Source: G963555815 sp965249615 [NCBI: bacterium]
Lineage (GTDB): Bacteria; UBA8248; JACPRG01
DNA: 64,000 bases
Reading direction: 5' to 3'
Assembly: GCA_965249615.1 (NCBI GenBank)
Contig: CBDFMI010000003.1
Location: forward strand, 1-64,000
Within the stretch, counting starts at the first letter, position 1; the number at the start of each line of letters is the position of its first letter. The notes under the pieces were generated by a model. That model was not told the DNA's origin. It ran no database searches and saw only the letters and a program-made list of their open reading frames with translations. Positions 55,378 through 64,000 of the stretch are shown here, piece after piece. Position numbers and translations under genes: made by a program.

Positions 55378-57267
55378 TTGGCCCTTTATTCAGACGAAAT
55401 TTTGGAGCGCGTCAGAGATGGGGTGGATATCGTCTCCCTGATCTCAGAGCATGTGCCACTTAAGAAGGCGGGCACGAGTTACAAGGCCCTCTGCCCCTTT
55501 CACGCCGAGAAGACACCCTCCTTCGTCGTGACCCCGGCCAAGCAGATCTTCCACTGCTTTGGGTGTGGGAAGGGGGGAGATGCCTTCAAATTCCTAATGC
55601 TCCTTCAGAACCTTCCTTTCCCGGAGGCTGTGGCGGTCCTCGCGCAAAAGGCGGGGGTCTCTCTGCCGAGGCGGGACTCAAGAACCTCGCCCCCACCGGA
55701 CAAGGAGGGCGTTCGAGAGCTCCTGCGGATCAACGCGGAGGCCATGAAATTTTTTCGCGAACGTCTTGGCTCGGCGGAAGGCCGGGAGGCGAGGGAATAT
55801 CTCCGGGGACGGGGTCTCGACGCGGCCACCGTTGAGACTTTTTCTATTGGCTATGCCCCTCGGGGGTGGCGCGCTCTCCTCGAATACCTTTTGGGGCGGA
55901 GCATTCCCCTCGAACGGGTCCTGGCCGCAGGCCTGGTGAAACCCCGGGGGGGAGGGGAGGGGTACTACGATGCCTTCCGGGACCGTGTCATCTTCCCCAT
56001 TCAGGACGTGGAAGGCCGGATAATTGGTTTTGGTGGAAGACTCTTGAAAGAAGAGGAGCAGGCGCCTAAATACTTAAATTCAGTGGAAACAACTGCTTTT
56101 AAGAAGGGGAGAAATCTCTACGGCCTCTATCAGGCCAAAAAGGCCATCGGCGAGAGCCGCACAGCCATTGTAGTGGAGGGTTATTTCGACGCTATCGCAC
56201 TCCATCAGTACGGCGTCCAAGATGTCGTGGCCACCATGGGGACAGCCCTGACAGCGGAGCAGGTCAAGGCCCTTCGGCCGGGAGGCCGCGTCGACACCCT
56301 CATCCTTTGTTTTGACCCGGATGAGGCGGGGGAGACGGCGGCCCGCCGGGGTGGATCGGTGGTCCTGGAGGAATACCAACAGACGGCTTCCCCTGAAGGC
56401 TGGAGGGCTGAAGGGCAACTGGCGGCCTGGCTGGCTGAAGGGGGTTGGGGCCGTGTTCAGCTTCGGGTAGTAACGCTTCCTGCGGGAAAGGACGTGGATG
56501 CCCTGATTCGAACCGAGGGGGAAGGGGCCGTTCGAACCTTGATATCCCAGGCGAGAAACCTCCTCGATTTTCTCGTGGACCGATGCGTCACATCTTGTTC
56601 TCCGGCGGCCTCCATCGAGGAGCGCCTCGCTGCCCTGCGGGGGATGGGACCCATCCTGGCAAGACAGCGGCCCGCTCTTCGGCGAGAGTATTTAAGGCTC
56701 CTGAGCGAGCGTCTTCGGATCGACCCTGACTTGGCCGCCAGCGCCCTTTCGCCACAAAAAGGGCGTCGAGAGGCCGTTCGGGCCACCGTGGAGGTGGTGA
56801 CCCGAAATGAGGAGAGCCCGCCCGCCGAGCGGGAGCTGGTGCATCTTTTGCTCTCCCGGCCGACGGAGATCGCGTCCCTCCGAGAGAAGATTCCCCTGTC
56901 GGCCTTTCGGGACGAAACCCTTCGGAAAGTGGCCGAGGCCGTCCTGGGACATTTGGCCTCTGGCGGTGTGCCCAATGTGGCGACCGTGCTGACGGCCCTT
57001 GAGGACCCGGCCTCACAGGCCTGGGTGAGTTCCCTCTCGGTGCAGGAAGGGAGATGGGAAGACGCTCTGCAGGCGGCGGACGATTGTATCGCCCGTGTCC
57101 GTCAAGACTTTTGGCGGGAGGAATCCCGCCTCCTTCAGGCGAAGATCCTTGAGGCCCAGAATCGCGGGGCCCAGGCAGAGGTTCTCGCCCTTTTAGAGGA
57201 GAAAAACCGACTGCTTCGCACCTGGCGAGACGAACCCCGGCTGGGGCGGGTCTCCCAGGCAGTTTGA
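55378..57267 (+). CDS. dnaG: DNA primase
   Basis: A 629-residue primase from TTG 55378, preceded by AAGGGGAGAG. The zinc motif is C39-x2-H42 ... C60-x2-C63 ([20 protein letters not shown]), followed by the RNA polymerase core with TOPRIM ([29 protein letters not shown]) and a C-terminal helicase-binding region. It makes primers for replication. The dnaG-rpoD order is conserved in many bacteria. Confidence 0.95.
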   Translation: MALYSDEILERVRDGVDIVSLISEHVPLKKAGTSYKALCPFHAEKTPSFVVTPAKQIFHCFGCGKGGDAFKFLMLLQNLPFPEAVAVLAQKAGVSLPRRDSRTSPPPDKEGVRELLRINAEAMKFFRERLGSAEGREAREYLRGRGLDAATVETFSIGYAPRGWRALLEYLLGRSIPLERVLAAGLVKPRGGGEGYYDAFRDRVIFPIQDVEGRIIGFGGRLLKEEEQAPKYLNSVETTAFKKGRNLYGLYQAKKAIGESRTAIVVEGYFDAIALHQYGVQDVVATMGTALTAEQVKALRPGGRVDTLILCFDPDEAGETAARRGGSVVLEEYQQTASPEGWRAEGQLAAWLAEGGWGRVQLRVVTLPAGKDVDALIRTEGEGAVRTLISQARNLLDFLVDRCVTSCSPAASIEERLAALRGMGPILARQRPALRREYLRLLSERLRIDPDLAASALSPQKGRREAVRATVEVVTRNEESPPAERELVHLLLSRPTEIASLREKIPLSAFRDETLRKVAEAVLGHLASGGVPNVATVLTALEDPASQAWVSSLSVQEGRWEDALQAADDCIARVRQDFWREESRLLQAKILEAQNRGAQAEVLALLEEKNRLLRTWRDEPRLGRVSQAV

Positions 57268-57292
57268 GAATATAGGGGATAGTGTAGACACC

Positions 57293-59038
57293 ATGGCACC
57301 TAAGAGGGAGGAAGGGGCCAAGATGTCGAATCAAGAACGAATGGGTGAAATTAAACAGCTTGTCTCCATGGGGAAGGAAAGGGGCTACCTGACCTACGAA
57401 GAGGTCAACGACATCCTTCCCCCGGAGGTCATCTCCCCCGAGCAGATCGATGACATCATGATGGTCTTTGGGGAGATGGACATCGATGTCATCGACAAAG
57501 AACAGGAGACTCAACAGGAGGCCAGTCTTCCACTCGGAGAGACTGCGAAGGGGCAAGCCGAACCGGGGCTGGCCGTGGATGAATCGAACCTGGGGAAGAC
57601 GGATGACCCGGTTCGGATGTATCTGCGGGAGATGGGCTCCATTCCCCTCCTCAGCCGGGAAGGAGAGGTGACACTCGCCAAGCGGATCGAGGAAGGGCAG
57701 CTTGAGGTCTTTCGTGGGACCATCCAGACGCCGGTGGCTATACGGGAGGTGATCCGCCTCGGGGCGCTCCTGAAGCGCCGTGAGATTAGGGTCTACGACA
57801 TCTCCAGCCACGGCGATGGTGACGAGAAGGGTGGCTCGGAAGAAGAGAAAGAAATTCAGCGGGTCCTGACCCTGATCTCAAAGATCAAGGACAACTACAG
57901 GAGGTTCCGTCGGGCCAACGCTGGAAAGAATGGCCATTCGCAGGGGGCCGAGCGTCAACGAGCCCGGATTGTGAAGTTCATCCAAGAAATCAGCTTGACG
58001 GGCCAACAGATCGATCGAGTCGTCGAACAGATCCGGAGTCTAGTGAGACAAATCCGCGGTCACGAGGGGGAGATCCACGTCTTCTTGGCGGAGTTGGACC
58101 TCACTGAGCCTAAGTTTCGGGCCATGCTCCGGGACTTTCAAAAGAACGGCAGGCAGCGAAAGGGTCAGTATCGCCTGTCGGTTCTCTCGGATTTTGATCG
58201 GCGCATCCGGGCCGTGAAACGCCGGATCAAGAAGATCGAGCAGGAAGCCGAGACCTCCAGGGGAGACTTGGTTCATGCCCTGGACGTGATTGAGCAGGGG
58301 CACACCAAGAACCAGCAAGCCAAGAAGGAGCTGGATGAGGCGAACCTGCGCCTCGTCGTCAGCATCGCCAAGAAGTACCTCAACCGAGGTCTGCACTTCC
58401 TCGACCTGATTCAGGAGGGGAACATTGGCCTCATGAAGGCCGTTGAGAAGTTCGAGTATAGACGGGGCTACAAGTTCAGCACCTACGCCACCTGGTGGAT
58501 CCGACAAGCCATCACCCGAGCCATTGCTGACCAGGCGCGGACCATCCGAATCCCCGTTCATATGATCGAGACCATCAACAAGCTCATCCGGACCTCCCGC
58601 TGCCTGGTCCAGGAGATCGGCCGGGAGCCCACCCCGGAGGAGATTGCCGAGAGAATGGAGCTCCCCATAGAGAAGGTCCGCAGGGTACTGAAAATCGCCA
58701 GGGAACCCATCTCCCTTGAGACCCCCATCGGTGAGGAAGAGGACAGCCACCTCGGAGATTTCATCGAGGACAAAACGGTCACCGCCCCCCAGGACGCCAT
58801 CATCAAGTTGGACCTTAAGGATCAAACCCTGCGGGTCCTCCAGACCCTGACCCCCCGGGAGGAGAAGGTCCTCAGGAAGCGTTTTGGGATCGGGATGGAT
58901 AGCGAGCACACCCTGGAGCAGGTGGGGCAGGACTTCTCCGTGACCCGGGAGCGGATCCGCCAGATAGAGGCAAAGGCCCTGAGAAAGCTTCGTCATCCCA
59001 GCCGCAGCAAGCGGTTGAAGAGCTTTGTGGACGACTAG
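57293..59038 (+). CDS. rpoD: RNA polymerase primary sigma factor (sigma-70)
   Basis: A 581-residue group 1 sigma factor. Region 1.1 at the N-terminus, region 1.2 ([21 protein letters not shown]), a non-conserved insert, regions 2.1-2.4 ([40 protein letters not shown]), region 3 and region 4.2 ([18 protein letters not shown]) are all seen. It recognises the TTGACA/TATAAT-type promoters noted here. ATG 57323 is an alternative start. Confidence 0.96.
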   Translation: MAPKREEGAKMSNQERMGEIKQLVSMGKERGYLTYEEVNDILPPEVISPEQIDDIMMVFGEMDIDVIDKEQETQQEASLPLGETAKGQAEPGLAVDESNLGKTDDPVRMYLREMGSIPLLSREGEVTLAKRIEEGQLEVFRGTIQTPVAIREVIRLGALLKRREIRVYDISSHGDGDEKGGSEEEKEIQRVLTLISKIKDNYRRFRRANAGKNGHSQGAERQRARIVKFIQEISLTGQQIDRVVEQIRSLVRQIRGHEGEIHVFLAELDLTEPKFRAMLRDFQKNGRQRKGQYRLSVLSDFDRRIRAVKRRIKKIEQEAETSRGDLVHALDVIEQGHTKNQQAKKELDEANLRLVVSIAKKYLNRGLHFLDLIQEGNIGLMKAVEKFEYRRGYKFSTYATWWIRQAITRAIADQARTIRIPVHMIETINKLIRTSRCLVQEIGREPTPEEIAERMELPIEKVRRVLKIAREPISLETPIGEEEDSHLGDFIEDKTVTAPQDAIIKLDLKDQTLRVLQTLTPREEKVLRKRFGIGMDSEHTLEQVGQDFSVTRERIRQIEAKALRKLRHPSRSKRLKSFVDD

Positions 59039-59089
59039 AGCGTTGGTTTGGGGGGGGAACCCCTCCTCGACGGCGCAGAGGAGTTCGGT

Positions 59090-59162
59090 GGGCCCATAGC
59101 TCAGTTGGAAGAGCCACCGGCTCATAACCGGTTGGTCCCTGGTTCGAGACCAGGTGGGCCCA
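59090..59162 (+). tRNA. tRNA with CAU anticodon (Met or Ile2)
   Basis: Acceptor GGGCCCA with TGGGCCC, D arm GCTC/GAGC, anticodon stem ACCGG/CCGGT around CTCATAA, T stem CCTGG/CCAGG around TTCGAGA. CAU may be elongator Met or lysidine-modified Ile2; I cannot decide. The CCA end is not exactly encoded (ACCCA follows). Confidence 0.92.
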
Positions 59163-59179
59163 CCCACTTTTAGGACCTG

Positions 59180-59932
59180 ATGGGGACAAAGAACCTTCAG
59201 ATCGGCCTCTTGAGAACCCTTTGCGACCTTGACGAAGAGATCGCAGCCCGGGAGATCTCCTGTCAGGAGATCCCCGAGGCCATTGAGGTTCTTCGGACTT
59301 CAGTGAAGGAGGCCGAGGCCGAAGAGTCGGCCCTGCAAACCAACCGCAGGGAGACGGAGAAAAAGCGCGCTCTTCAGGAGACCGAATTAGAGGCGGAACG
59401 CGAACGCCTTGCGAAGAGCCGGGGAAGACAACTTGAGGTAAAGACCAATAAGGAGTACACTGCCCTCCTCCATGAGATCGAGGGTCAGGGACGTCGGATC
59501 GATGAGCTCGAGACCTCTGTGCTCGAGTTGATGGAGCGCATCGAGGCCTTTGGCGGAGAGCTCAAGGAGAAGAAGGCCGAGGTGGCGAAAAAAGAGGCCC
59601 ACTGTTCCGCAGAGGTGAAAGCTAAGGAGGAAGAGCTCGGACAGATCCGGGAGCGCCTCAGCGGGCTTCAGGAGGACCGAAAGCGGCTCCTCGTCGATGT
59701 CGACCCTGCGTGGTTCGACGAGTATGAAAGGGTGCGAAAGGGACGGACAGGCAGAGCGGTCGTCTCCTTGGATGGAGAGACCTGTTCCGGGTGTCACCGA
59801 AGCCTCCCCCCGCAGCTCGCCTATGAGGTCCGCCATGGGGAGGAGATCCACTCCTGTCCTTACTGTAACCGCTTTCTCTGCGCGCCGGAGGAGACCCGAG
59901 CCCCGTCCACCCCTGGGGCCCTGGGACGGTGA
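59180..59932 (+). CDS. Coiled-coil protein with C4 zinc ribbon
   Basis: A 250-residue protein. Residues 10-180 form a long heptad-rich coiled coil with the KTNKEYTALLHEIEG signature of the CT398-like family; the C-terminus is a zinc ribbon (CSGCHRSLPP and CPYCNRFL). Members are widespread, often next to rnhA or the NIF3-like gene, and may act as nucleic-acid adaptors. Function unproven. It overlaps rnhA by four bases. Confidence 0.85.
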   Translation: MGTKNLQIGLLRTLCDLDEEIAAREISCQEIPEAIEVLRTSVKEAEAEESALQTNRRETEKKRALQETELEAERERLAKSRGRQLEVKTNKEYTALLHEIEGQGRRIDELETSVLELMERIEAFGGELKEKKAEVAKKEAHCSAEVKAKEEELGQIRERLSGLQEDRKRLLVDVDPAWFDEYERVRKGRTGRAVVSLDGETCSGCHRSLPPQLAYEVRHGEEIHSCPYCNRFLCAPEETRAPSTPGALGR

Positions 59933-60591
59933 GTAGGCCTGAGGATGCCGATCTCCTTCGTCTCCTGGCCAAGACCCTAGATGTGGATGCCCTCCTCGCG
60001 CGGCATCCTGAAGTCTCCCCCCCAAACCTTCAAAAAATTCTTCAAGAAGCCGCCGACCGTCTAGAAGACACTTCAGCGGGAAAAAAAGGCTCGCGGCGCA
60101 CCGTCGTCAGCGCCGTTGAGAAGGCTCGCCCCCGGCAAAGCAGTTCAGCGGGGAAGGGCGAGTGCGTTCTCTACACCGACGGGGCCTCCAGGGGAAATCC
60201 CGGCCCCGCAGGGGCGGGGGCTGTCCTCTTGGATAGTCGGCAAAAAGTTCTCGGGGAGTCTTGGAAATACCTTGGGGAGACCACCAATAATGAGGCCGAA
60301 TACCAGGCCTTAGTCCTGGGCCTGACGCTTGCGAGGGAGAAGGGATTAAAACATCTTCGTCTTCGGAGTGATTCCGAGCTCGTGGTCAGACAGCTCCAGG
60401 GCCGCTACAAGGTGAAACACCCAAGGCTTCAAATTCTCTTTAAGAAGGCGAAGGGCCTCATTGGGGTCTTTAAAACCTTCCACGTTGAGAGCGTTTTAAG
60501 AGACGAGAACGCCCACGCCGACCGCCTTGCTAACCAGGCCATCGAAGAAGCTCTGTCTTCGACAAGTGAGTGCTCACGCAAGATCCCTTGA
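59929..60591 (+). CDS. rnhA: Ribonuclease HI with N-terminal extension
   Basis: A 220-residue protein. Residues from about 82 form an RNase H fold with catalytic residues in LYTDGASRGNPGPAGAG, NNEAEYQALVLGL, LRSDSELVVRQLQG and DENAHADRLAN. It cuts RNA in RNA-DNA hybrids. The first 80 residues are not a recognised RNase H part and may bind nucleic acid. GTG start overlaps the zinc-ribbon gene. Confidence 0.92.
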   Translation: MSRPEDADLLRLLAKTLDVDALLARHPEVSPPNLQKILQEAADRLEDTSAGKKGSRRTVVSAVEKARPRQSSSAGKGECVLYTDGASRGNPGPAGAGAVLLDSRQKVLGESWKYLGETTNNEAEYQALVLGLTLAREKGLKHLRLRSDSELVVRQLQGRYKVKHPRLQILFKKAKGLIGVFKTFHVESVLRDENAHADRLANQAIEEALSSTSECSRKIP

Positions 60592-60616
60592 GACCTGGCG
60601 GAGAAGGGATTACATT
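60588..60616 (+). promoter_or_regulatory. Probable promoter for RNase P RNA
   Basis: TTGAGA 60588-60593 and TACATT 60611-60616, spacer 17, located at the rnhA stop codon about 45 bases before the mature RNA. Confidence 0.5.
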
Positions 60617-60660
60617 CAGGGGTGTCCCCTTCGCAACGGCGGGTTTTTCACGAACAGACA

Positions 60661-61048
60661 GGGGCTGAAGGGGGTCACGTGGCCGCCTCAAGACCGGAAG
60701 GTCCTGGGGAGGAAAGTCCGGGCTCCGAAGAGCAGGGTGGTGGGTAACGCCCACCGGGGGCGACCCCAGGGAAAGTGCAACAGAAAGTACACCGCCTAAG
60801 GCCCCGGGAATCCGGGGCCCGGTAAGGGTGAAAAGGTGAGGTAAGAGCTCACCAGCGGCGCGGGCGACCGGCCGGCTCGGCAAACCCCACCCGGAGCAAG
60901 GCCAAATAGGGGGACGTTTGAGGGTGGCTCGCCCAATGTCCCTGGGTAGGCCGCTAGAGGGTCCGGGCAACCGGACTCCCAGAGGGATGGCCGCGACCCC
61001 GTTTTTAACGGGGTACAGAACCCGGCTTATCGACCCCGCTTCAGCCCC
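60661..61048 (+). ncRNA. rnpB: RNase P RNA, bacterial type A
   Basis: The catalytic RNA of RNase P, which matures tRNA 5' ends. The conserved GAGGAAAGTCCGGGCTCC, CAGAAAGTACACCGCC, AAGGGTGAAAAGGTGAGGTA and the 3' block ACAGAACCCGGCTTATCGA are all visible. Ends were set by helix P1: 60661-60676 pairs with 61032-61048. T residues follow P1 (61049-61053), consistent with termination there. Confidence 0.95.
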
Positions 61049-61077
61049 TTTTTCATCTCAAATCAAAGAAGATCTGT

Positions 61078-62027
61078 TTATCCAAAGAGGGTGGTCTTCG
61101 GCAGGAAATTTTTGAGGTTCGGGAAGGCGTTGACAAAAATCTCCTCCAGGCCCTCTTCTAAAGGCATGCCGAGTTGGTGTTTCAGCATGAGGGCGTTTGC
61201 GACCGCCTGAGCCCTCGGGTGGTTGTTGAAAAATATCAGAATTTTTTGTGGCCCGTCGGGGCGTGCCAGAATGTTTTTTAGATCCTCTGCGAAAGACAAA
61301 AGTTCTTCTTCTGAGTAGCAATAATCATATCGCTCTTCCGGCGTCTCGTGCTCCCACCACTTTTCGCGGTTCCGCCCGTGGAAGCGAAGGTACAGAAGAT
61401 CGCCGACGGGTTTTAGGGTCTGTCGAATGGAGCTGCTGAATTTGGGCTCGTCGATATAGACCCAGGTTGCCCCTTTTGAGATTAGAACCTCTTCGAGGTT
61501 CGCCGCCCCCCCCAGCTCCTGTGGCGAAGCTCTAGCGCCACAGGATACTCCCTAAAACAGTCCAGGGTGCGCCGGAGTCCCTCCTGGGCCTCGGTCGTGG
61601 AGATGAATGAGGGGGGGAATTGCAGAAGCAGGGCGCCGAGCTTTCCCGCCTCCATCAGCGGCTCGATCCCCCGCTTAAAAAGCTCGAAATCTCCTCGCCT
61701 GATCTCCGCCTCCCTCCCCGTTGCCTCCTGGAACATCTTGGGGTGGGTGAATTTCTGCCAGGCCTTGACGGCGAAGACAAAATCCCGGGGTGTTCGCTCG
61801 GCCCAGCCTTTTGCCGTTTGAGGTGACGCCGGGCGGTAGAAGGTCGAATTGACCTCGACGGCCTTGAAGTGGCGTGCGTAGTACTCGAGCTCGTCTCGGA
61901 CCCCCTTGGGATAAAAAATGCCTCTCCATTTGCCGGGGCCTTTGGGATAAGACCAGCCAGAAGTGCCGATGAGGGTCGTCGCTGAGGCCATTTCGCTCAT
62001 CCAGGAGGAATTTTCTGTGTCCCTCAT
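61078..62027 (-). pseudogene. DUF72 (YecE-like) protein, frameshifted in a homopolymer
   Basis: The N-terminal part (IGTSGWSYPKGPGKWRGIFYP, AVEVNSTFYR, LLQFPPSF, VALELRHRSW) runs from 62027 to about 61513. There a run of eight G (C on the plus strand, 61506-61513) shifts the frame. The rest continues in the other frame (NLEEVLISKGATWVYIDEP, LYLRFHGRN, IFFNNHPRAQAVANALML) to the stop at 61078. Nine G would give one intact protein of about 315 residues. DUF72 is a TIM-barrel family of unknown function. Confidence 0.8.
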
Positions 62028-62154
62028 AGGTCGCTTATGGGCAAAGGTCAGCTAGGTTTCCAGATCCAAGGCTAAGGGATCAGACCCCTTCTTGTTCCCT
62101 CATGGCATAATGAGAACGAAACAGAATGAATCTCGGAGGACCACTGAACGGCCC

Positions 62155-63240
62155 ATGCAGATTGAGAAATTAAAATACCTGGTCTGTCCCGCCCCCCGCG
62201 TGAGACAGCGAGGGAAATGCGGCGGCCACCTCTCTCTTCACGGGGGTGAGATCCCCCTTCGGCCCGCCGAGGGAGACCATGACGAGGTTGTGGAGGGAGG
62301 GGTCCGGTGCGATGAGTGTCAGGGATGGTATCCCGTCATCGGGGGGGTCCTCATTCTGCTTCACCGGCCCAAAGAGTATCTGGCCGCCCGGTATCCTTCC
62401 ATCATCAGCCAAGCGGGAATGTATGGGGGCCTTTCCGAGGATCTTCTCGCGTGGCTTCGGGAGCAGCACTTTGACCTCTACGACCTTGCGCGACGCGAGG
62501 ACAAGATGGATGTCAACCTTACCCTCCACTACGACCGGGTGACCGACATCCTCTCGGAAGCGCCCCTTCCCGCCTCTTTTCGAAAGTTCCTGGCCGAGTC
62601 CGATGGCAGAAATCCCTATGACGTCCTTGCCGAAATGGCGAAGAGAAATGCCAAGGGAAAGCGCCTCGCCCTGGACAGCGGTTGCGGCCCGGGGGGGCTT
62701 GTCTTCCGCCTTTCGGGGACCTTCGAGAGGGTTTTTGGCGTGGACCTCTCCTTTGCGAGCATCCTTCTTGGCCGCTCGGTCCTCCTCCACCGCCCCCGGC
62801 CCACCGTTCAGCATCTCGTCAGGCACCATCGGAACGCTTTTGTGCAGAGACCCCTCACCGCTGAGCGAGTGGACAATGTGGAGCTTATCGTGGCCGACTG
62901 CACGAATCTCCCCTTCGCCGACGAGGCCCTTGACCTTGCCGCAAGCGCCAACATCGTCGATGTGGTCCACCCCAGAACTCCCCTTCGGGAAGTGGCCCGG
63001 GTTCTTCGGCTGGACGGTGTTCTCCTCTTCACCGACCCCTTCAAGGTGCCGGGTGGACCTTACAGTCAAGGCGGGCCGGACCCCCTCGCAGGGGCCAGGG
63101 ATTATCTGGAGGCTCTTGGTTTCTCCCCTCTTGAAGAGGAGGACTACGTCCCCTGGATCTGGCACCGCTACCGAAGACAACTCCAACTCTATTTCAACTA
63201 TTGCGGGGCGTTTCGAAAAGGGACCCCGAAGGAGGGGTAG
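62155..63240 (+). CDS. SAM-dependent methyltransferase with N-terminal zinc-ribbon segment
   Basis: About 361 residues from ATG 62155; ATG 62110 is another candidate. The first 65 residues resemble a Trm112-like zinc ribbon (LVCP ... CDECQGWYPVIGGVLIL). The methyltransferase has motif I ALDSGCGPGGLVFRLSG, VFGVDLSFASILLG and VADCTNLPFADEALDLAASANIVDVV. The substrate is unknown; the layout suits a small-molecule or lipid/quinone methylase. Confidence 0.75.
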   Translation: MQIEKLKYLVCPAPRVRQRGKCGGHLSLHGGEIPLRPAEGDHDEVVEGGVRCDECQGWYPVIGGVLILLHRPKEYLAARYPSIISQAGMYGGLSEDLLAWLREQHFDLYDLARREDKMDVNLTLHYDRVTDILSEAPLPASFRKFLAESDGRNPYDVLAEMAKRNAKGKRLALDSGCGPGGLVFRLSGTFERVFGVDLSFASILLGRSVLLHRPRPTVQHLVRHHRNAFVQRPLTAERVDNVELIVADCTNLPFADEALDLAASANIVDVVHPRTPLREVARVLRLDGVLLFTDPFKVPGGPYSQGGPDPLAGARDYLEALGFSPLEEEDYVPWIWHRYRRQLQLYFNYCGAFRKGTPKEG

Positions 63241-63329
63241 AAAAGGGGCGGCGGGACCCTTGGGGACCCTCTGGCGGGATAGATGGATTTTTGCTTTTTT
63301 TTCGTCAGTCTCACAGAGAAACTCGTCTA

Positions 63330-63358
63330 TTGACTCTGCGAAAACCTACATATATATT
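63330..63358 (+). promoter_or_regulatory. Strong sigma-70 promoter for moaC
   Basis: TTGACT 63330-63335 and TATATT 63353-63358, spacer 17, in a very AT-rich stretch. Predicted transcription start near 63365 excludes TTG 63363 as the moaC start codon. Confidence 0.6.
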
Positions 63359-63438
63359 GTAATTGTATCGTTCTGGCCTTCAATATATAGGCTTTTGCCG
63401 GGAGTTGGCCATCAGCCGGGGGGAAATTCAAGGACAGG

Positions 63439-63935
63439 ATGTCCTCAAAGGTCTCACCCATGTAGATGCCTCTGGTCAGGCCCGGATGGTGGATGTCGGG
63501 GACAAGCCCCCCACAATCCGAGAGGCGTCCGCACGGGCAAGGGTTGTGGTGTGCCCGGAGACCCTGTCCATGATCCGGGATAACGCGGCCGCCAAGGGAG
63601 ATGTCCTTGGAGTGGCCCGGGTGGCCGGAATCATGGCGACCAAGCGGACGGGCGACCTCATCCCCCTCTGTCACCCCCTCCAGATCGCTGGCGTTCAGCT
63701 GAATTTCTCTCTCTCGCCGGTCGAGCAAGAAGAGGCCTATATAGACATCGACGCCCGCGTTCGTTCTGTTGGCCCAACAGGAGTTGAGATGGAGGCCTTG
63801 ACGGCGGTCGGTGTGGCGGCCCTGACGATCTATGACATGTGCAAGGCTGTGGACCGGGGGATGGTGATCACAGACCTTCGCTTAATGAGGAAGAGTGGGG
63901 GTCGAAGTGGGGAATACGTGCGAGAGGAACCTTGA
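63439..63935 (+). CDS. moaC: Cyclic pyranopterin monophosphate synthase, start region probably missing one base
   Basis: The body is a full Moa[59 protein letters not shown]. It acts with MoaA to make precursor Z. The natural start, ATG 63439 with AAGGA upstream, is one frame off; one extra A in the AAA at 63447-63449 would give M-S-S-K-G-L-T-H-V-D, a typical MoaC start. Without correction the frame must begin at TTG 63405, which lacks a ribosome site. Confidence 0.88.
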
Positions 63936-64000
63936 GGGATTCGGCAGGAAGATCTTTGATCTGAAAGGCTTTATATTAAGATGAACGGGCGAAGAAAGGG

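Noticed and set aside
58872-59189. Minus-strand frame over the CAU tRNA
   Set aside because: It is the antisense translation of the tRNA and the rpoD end.
60530-60970. 146-codon minus-strand frame over RNase P RNA
   Set aside because: It overlaps a clearly recognised structured RNA and has no protein signature.
1-64000. Genome-wide recoding of TGA as a sense codon
   Set aside because: TGA is the normal stop of many intact genes here (hisC, tyrA, aroC, glyA, murA), often in stop-start overlaps.

Overview
The window is a gene-dense, high-GC chromosomal segment from a free-living Gram-negative bacterium. The Gram-negative signs are SurA-type and RodZ-type proteins, a heptosyltransferase-like GT9 enzyme, a six-domain S1 and an IHF-type protein. 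The mix of a compact his operon behind rho-rpmE-prfA-prmC-murA, the futalosine menaquinone route, a split glycine decarboxylase and tandem DUF507 genes suggests a deep lineage near Desulfobacterota, NC10 or Nitrospirota. That placement is an inference and weak. I see no prophage, insertion sequence, CRISPR array or rRNA.

Layout. 1-11.5 kb: aromatic amino acid genes (pheA, partial; hisC; tyrA; aroK, aroC, aroA) interleaved with cmk, rpsA, sppA, an IHF gene, a macro-domain gene and miaA. 11.7-15.7 kb: a methylguanine-DNA methyltransferase gene with an in-frame TGA, then rpiB, glyA, nrdR and a Tat-exported molybdopterin oxidoreductase. 15.7-24.4 kb: a YihY protein, a GT9 enzyme, a frameshifted rodZ, aroE, mfd, a SurA-like gene and an S4 protein. 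24.4-28.5 kb: a pyrB-pyrI-type fusion behind an attenuator-like hairpin pair, a secreted metallo-beta-lactamase-fold protein, a DUF3465 protein, a TauE/SafE permease gene with two in-frame TGAs, and spoVG. 28.7-32.4 kb: mqnD facing mqnE-mqnA-mqnC. 32.9-37.2 kb: gcvH-gcvPA-gcvPB and a lipoyl-transfer enzyme. 37.3-41.7 kb: moaD, moaE, tRNA-Gly, a PHP protein, a broken WYL regulator, two DUF507 genes and coaE. 42-52.6 kb: rho-rpmE-prfA-prmC-murA-hisG-hisD-hisB-hisH-hisA-hisF-hisIE. 53-61 kb: mutS2-dnaG-rpoD, a CAU tRNA, a coiled-coil zinc-ribbon protein, rnhA and RNase P RNA. 61-64 kb: a frameshifted DUF72 gene, a methyltransferase and moaC.

How the genes connect. aroE, aroK, aroA and aroC supply chorismate, which feeds Phe/Tyr synthesis (pheA, tyrA) and menaquinone through MqnA, E, C and D. 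The his operon lacks hisC; the only hisC sits between pheA and tyrA and probably serves both pathways. moaC, moaD and moaE make the cofactor needed by the sulfite-oxidase-fold enzyme at 15 kb.

The most striking signals are two genes interrupted only by TGA. In the DNA-repair methyltransferase, TGA replaces the active-site cysteine codon of the PCHR motif, and homology resumes directly after it. In the TauE/SafE permease, two TGAs four codons apart lie in the first membrane helix, downstream of a near-perfect Shine-Dalgarno sequence. Both have a stem-loop whose apical loop lies about 20-22 nt after the (first) TGA, as expected for bacterial selenocysteine insertion elements. I interpret both as candidate selenoproteins. 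Four other genes (rodZ, the WYL regulator, DUF72, moaC) each look as if one nucleotide is missing, which may reflect sequencing error.
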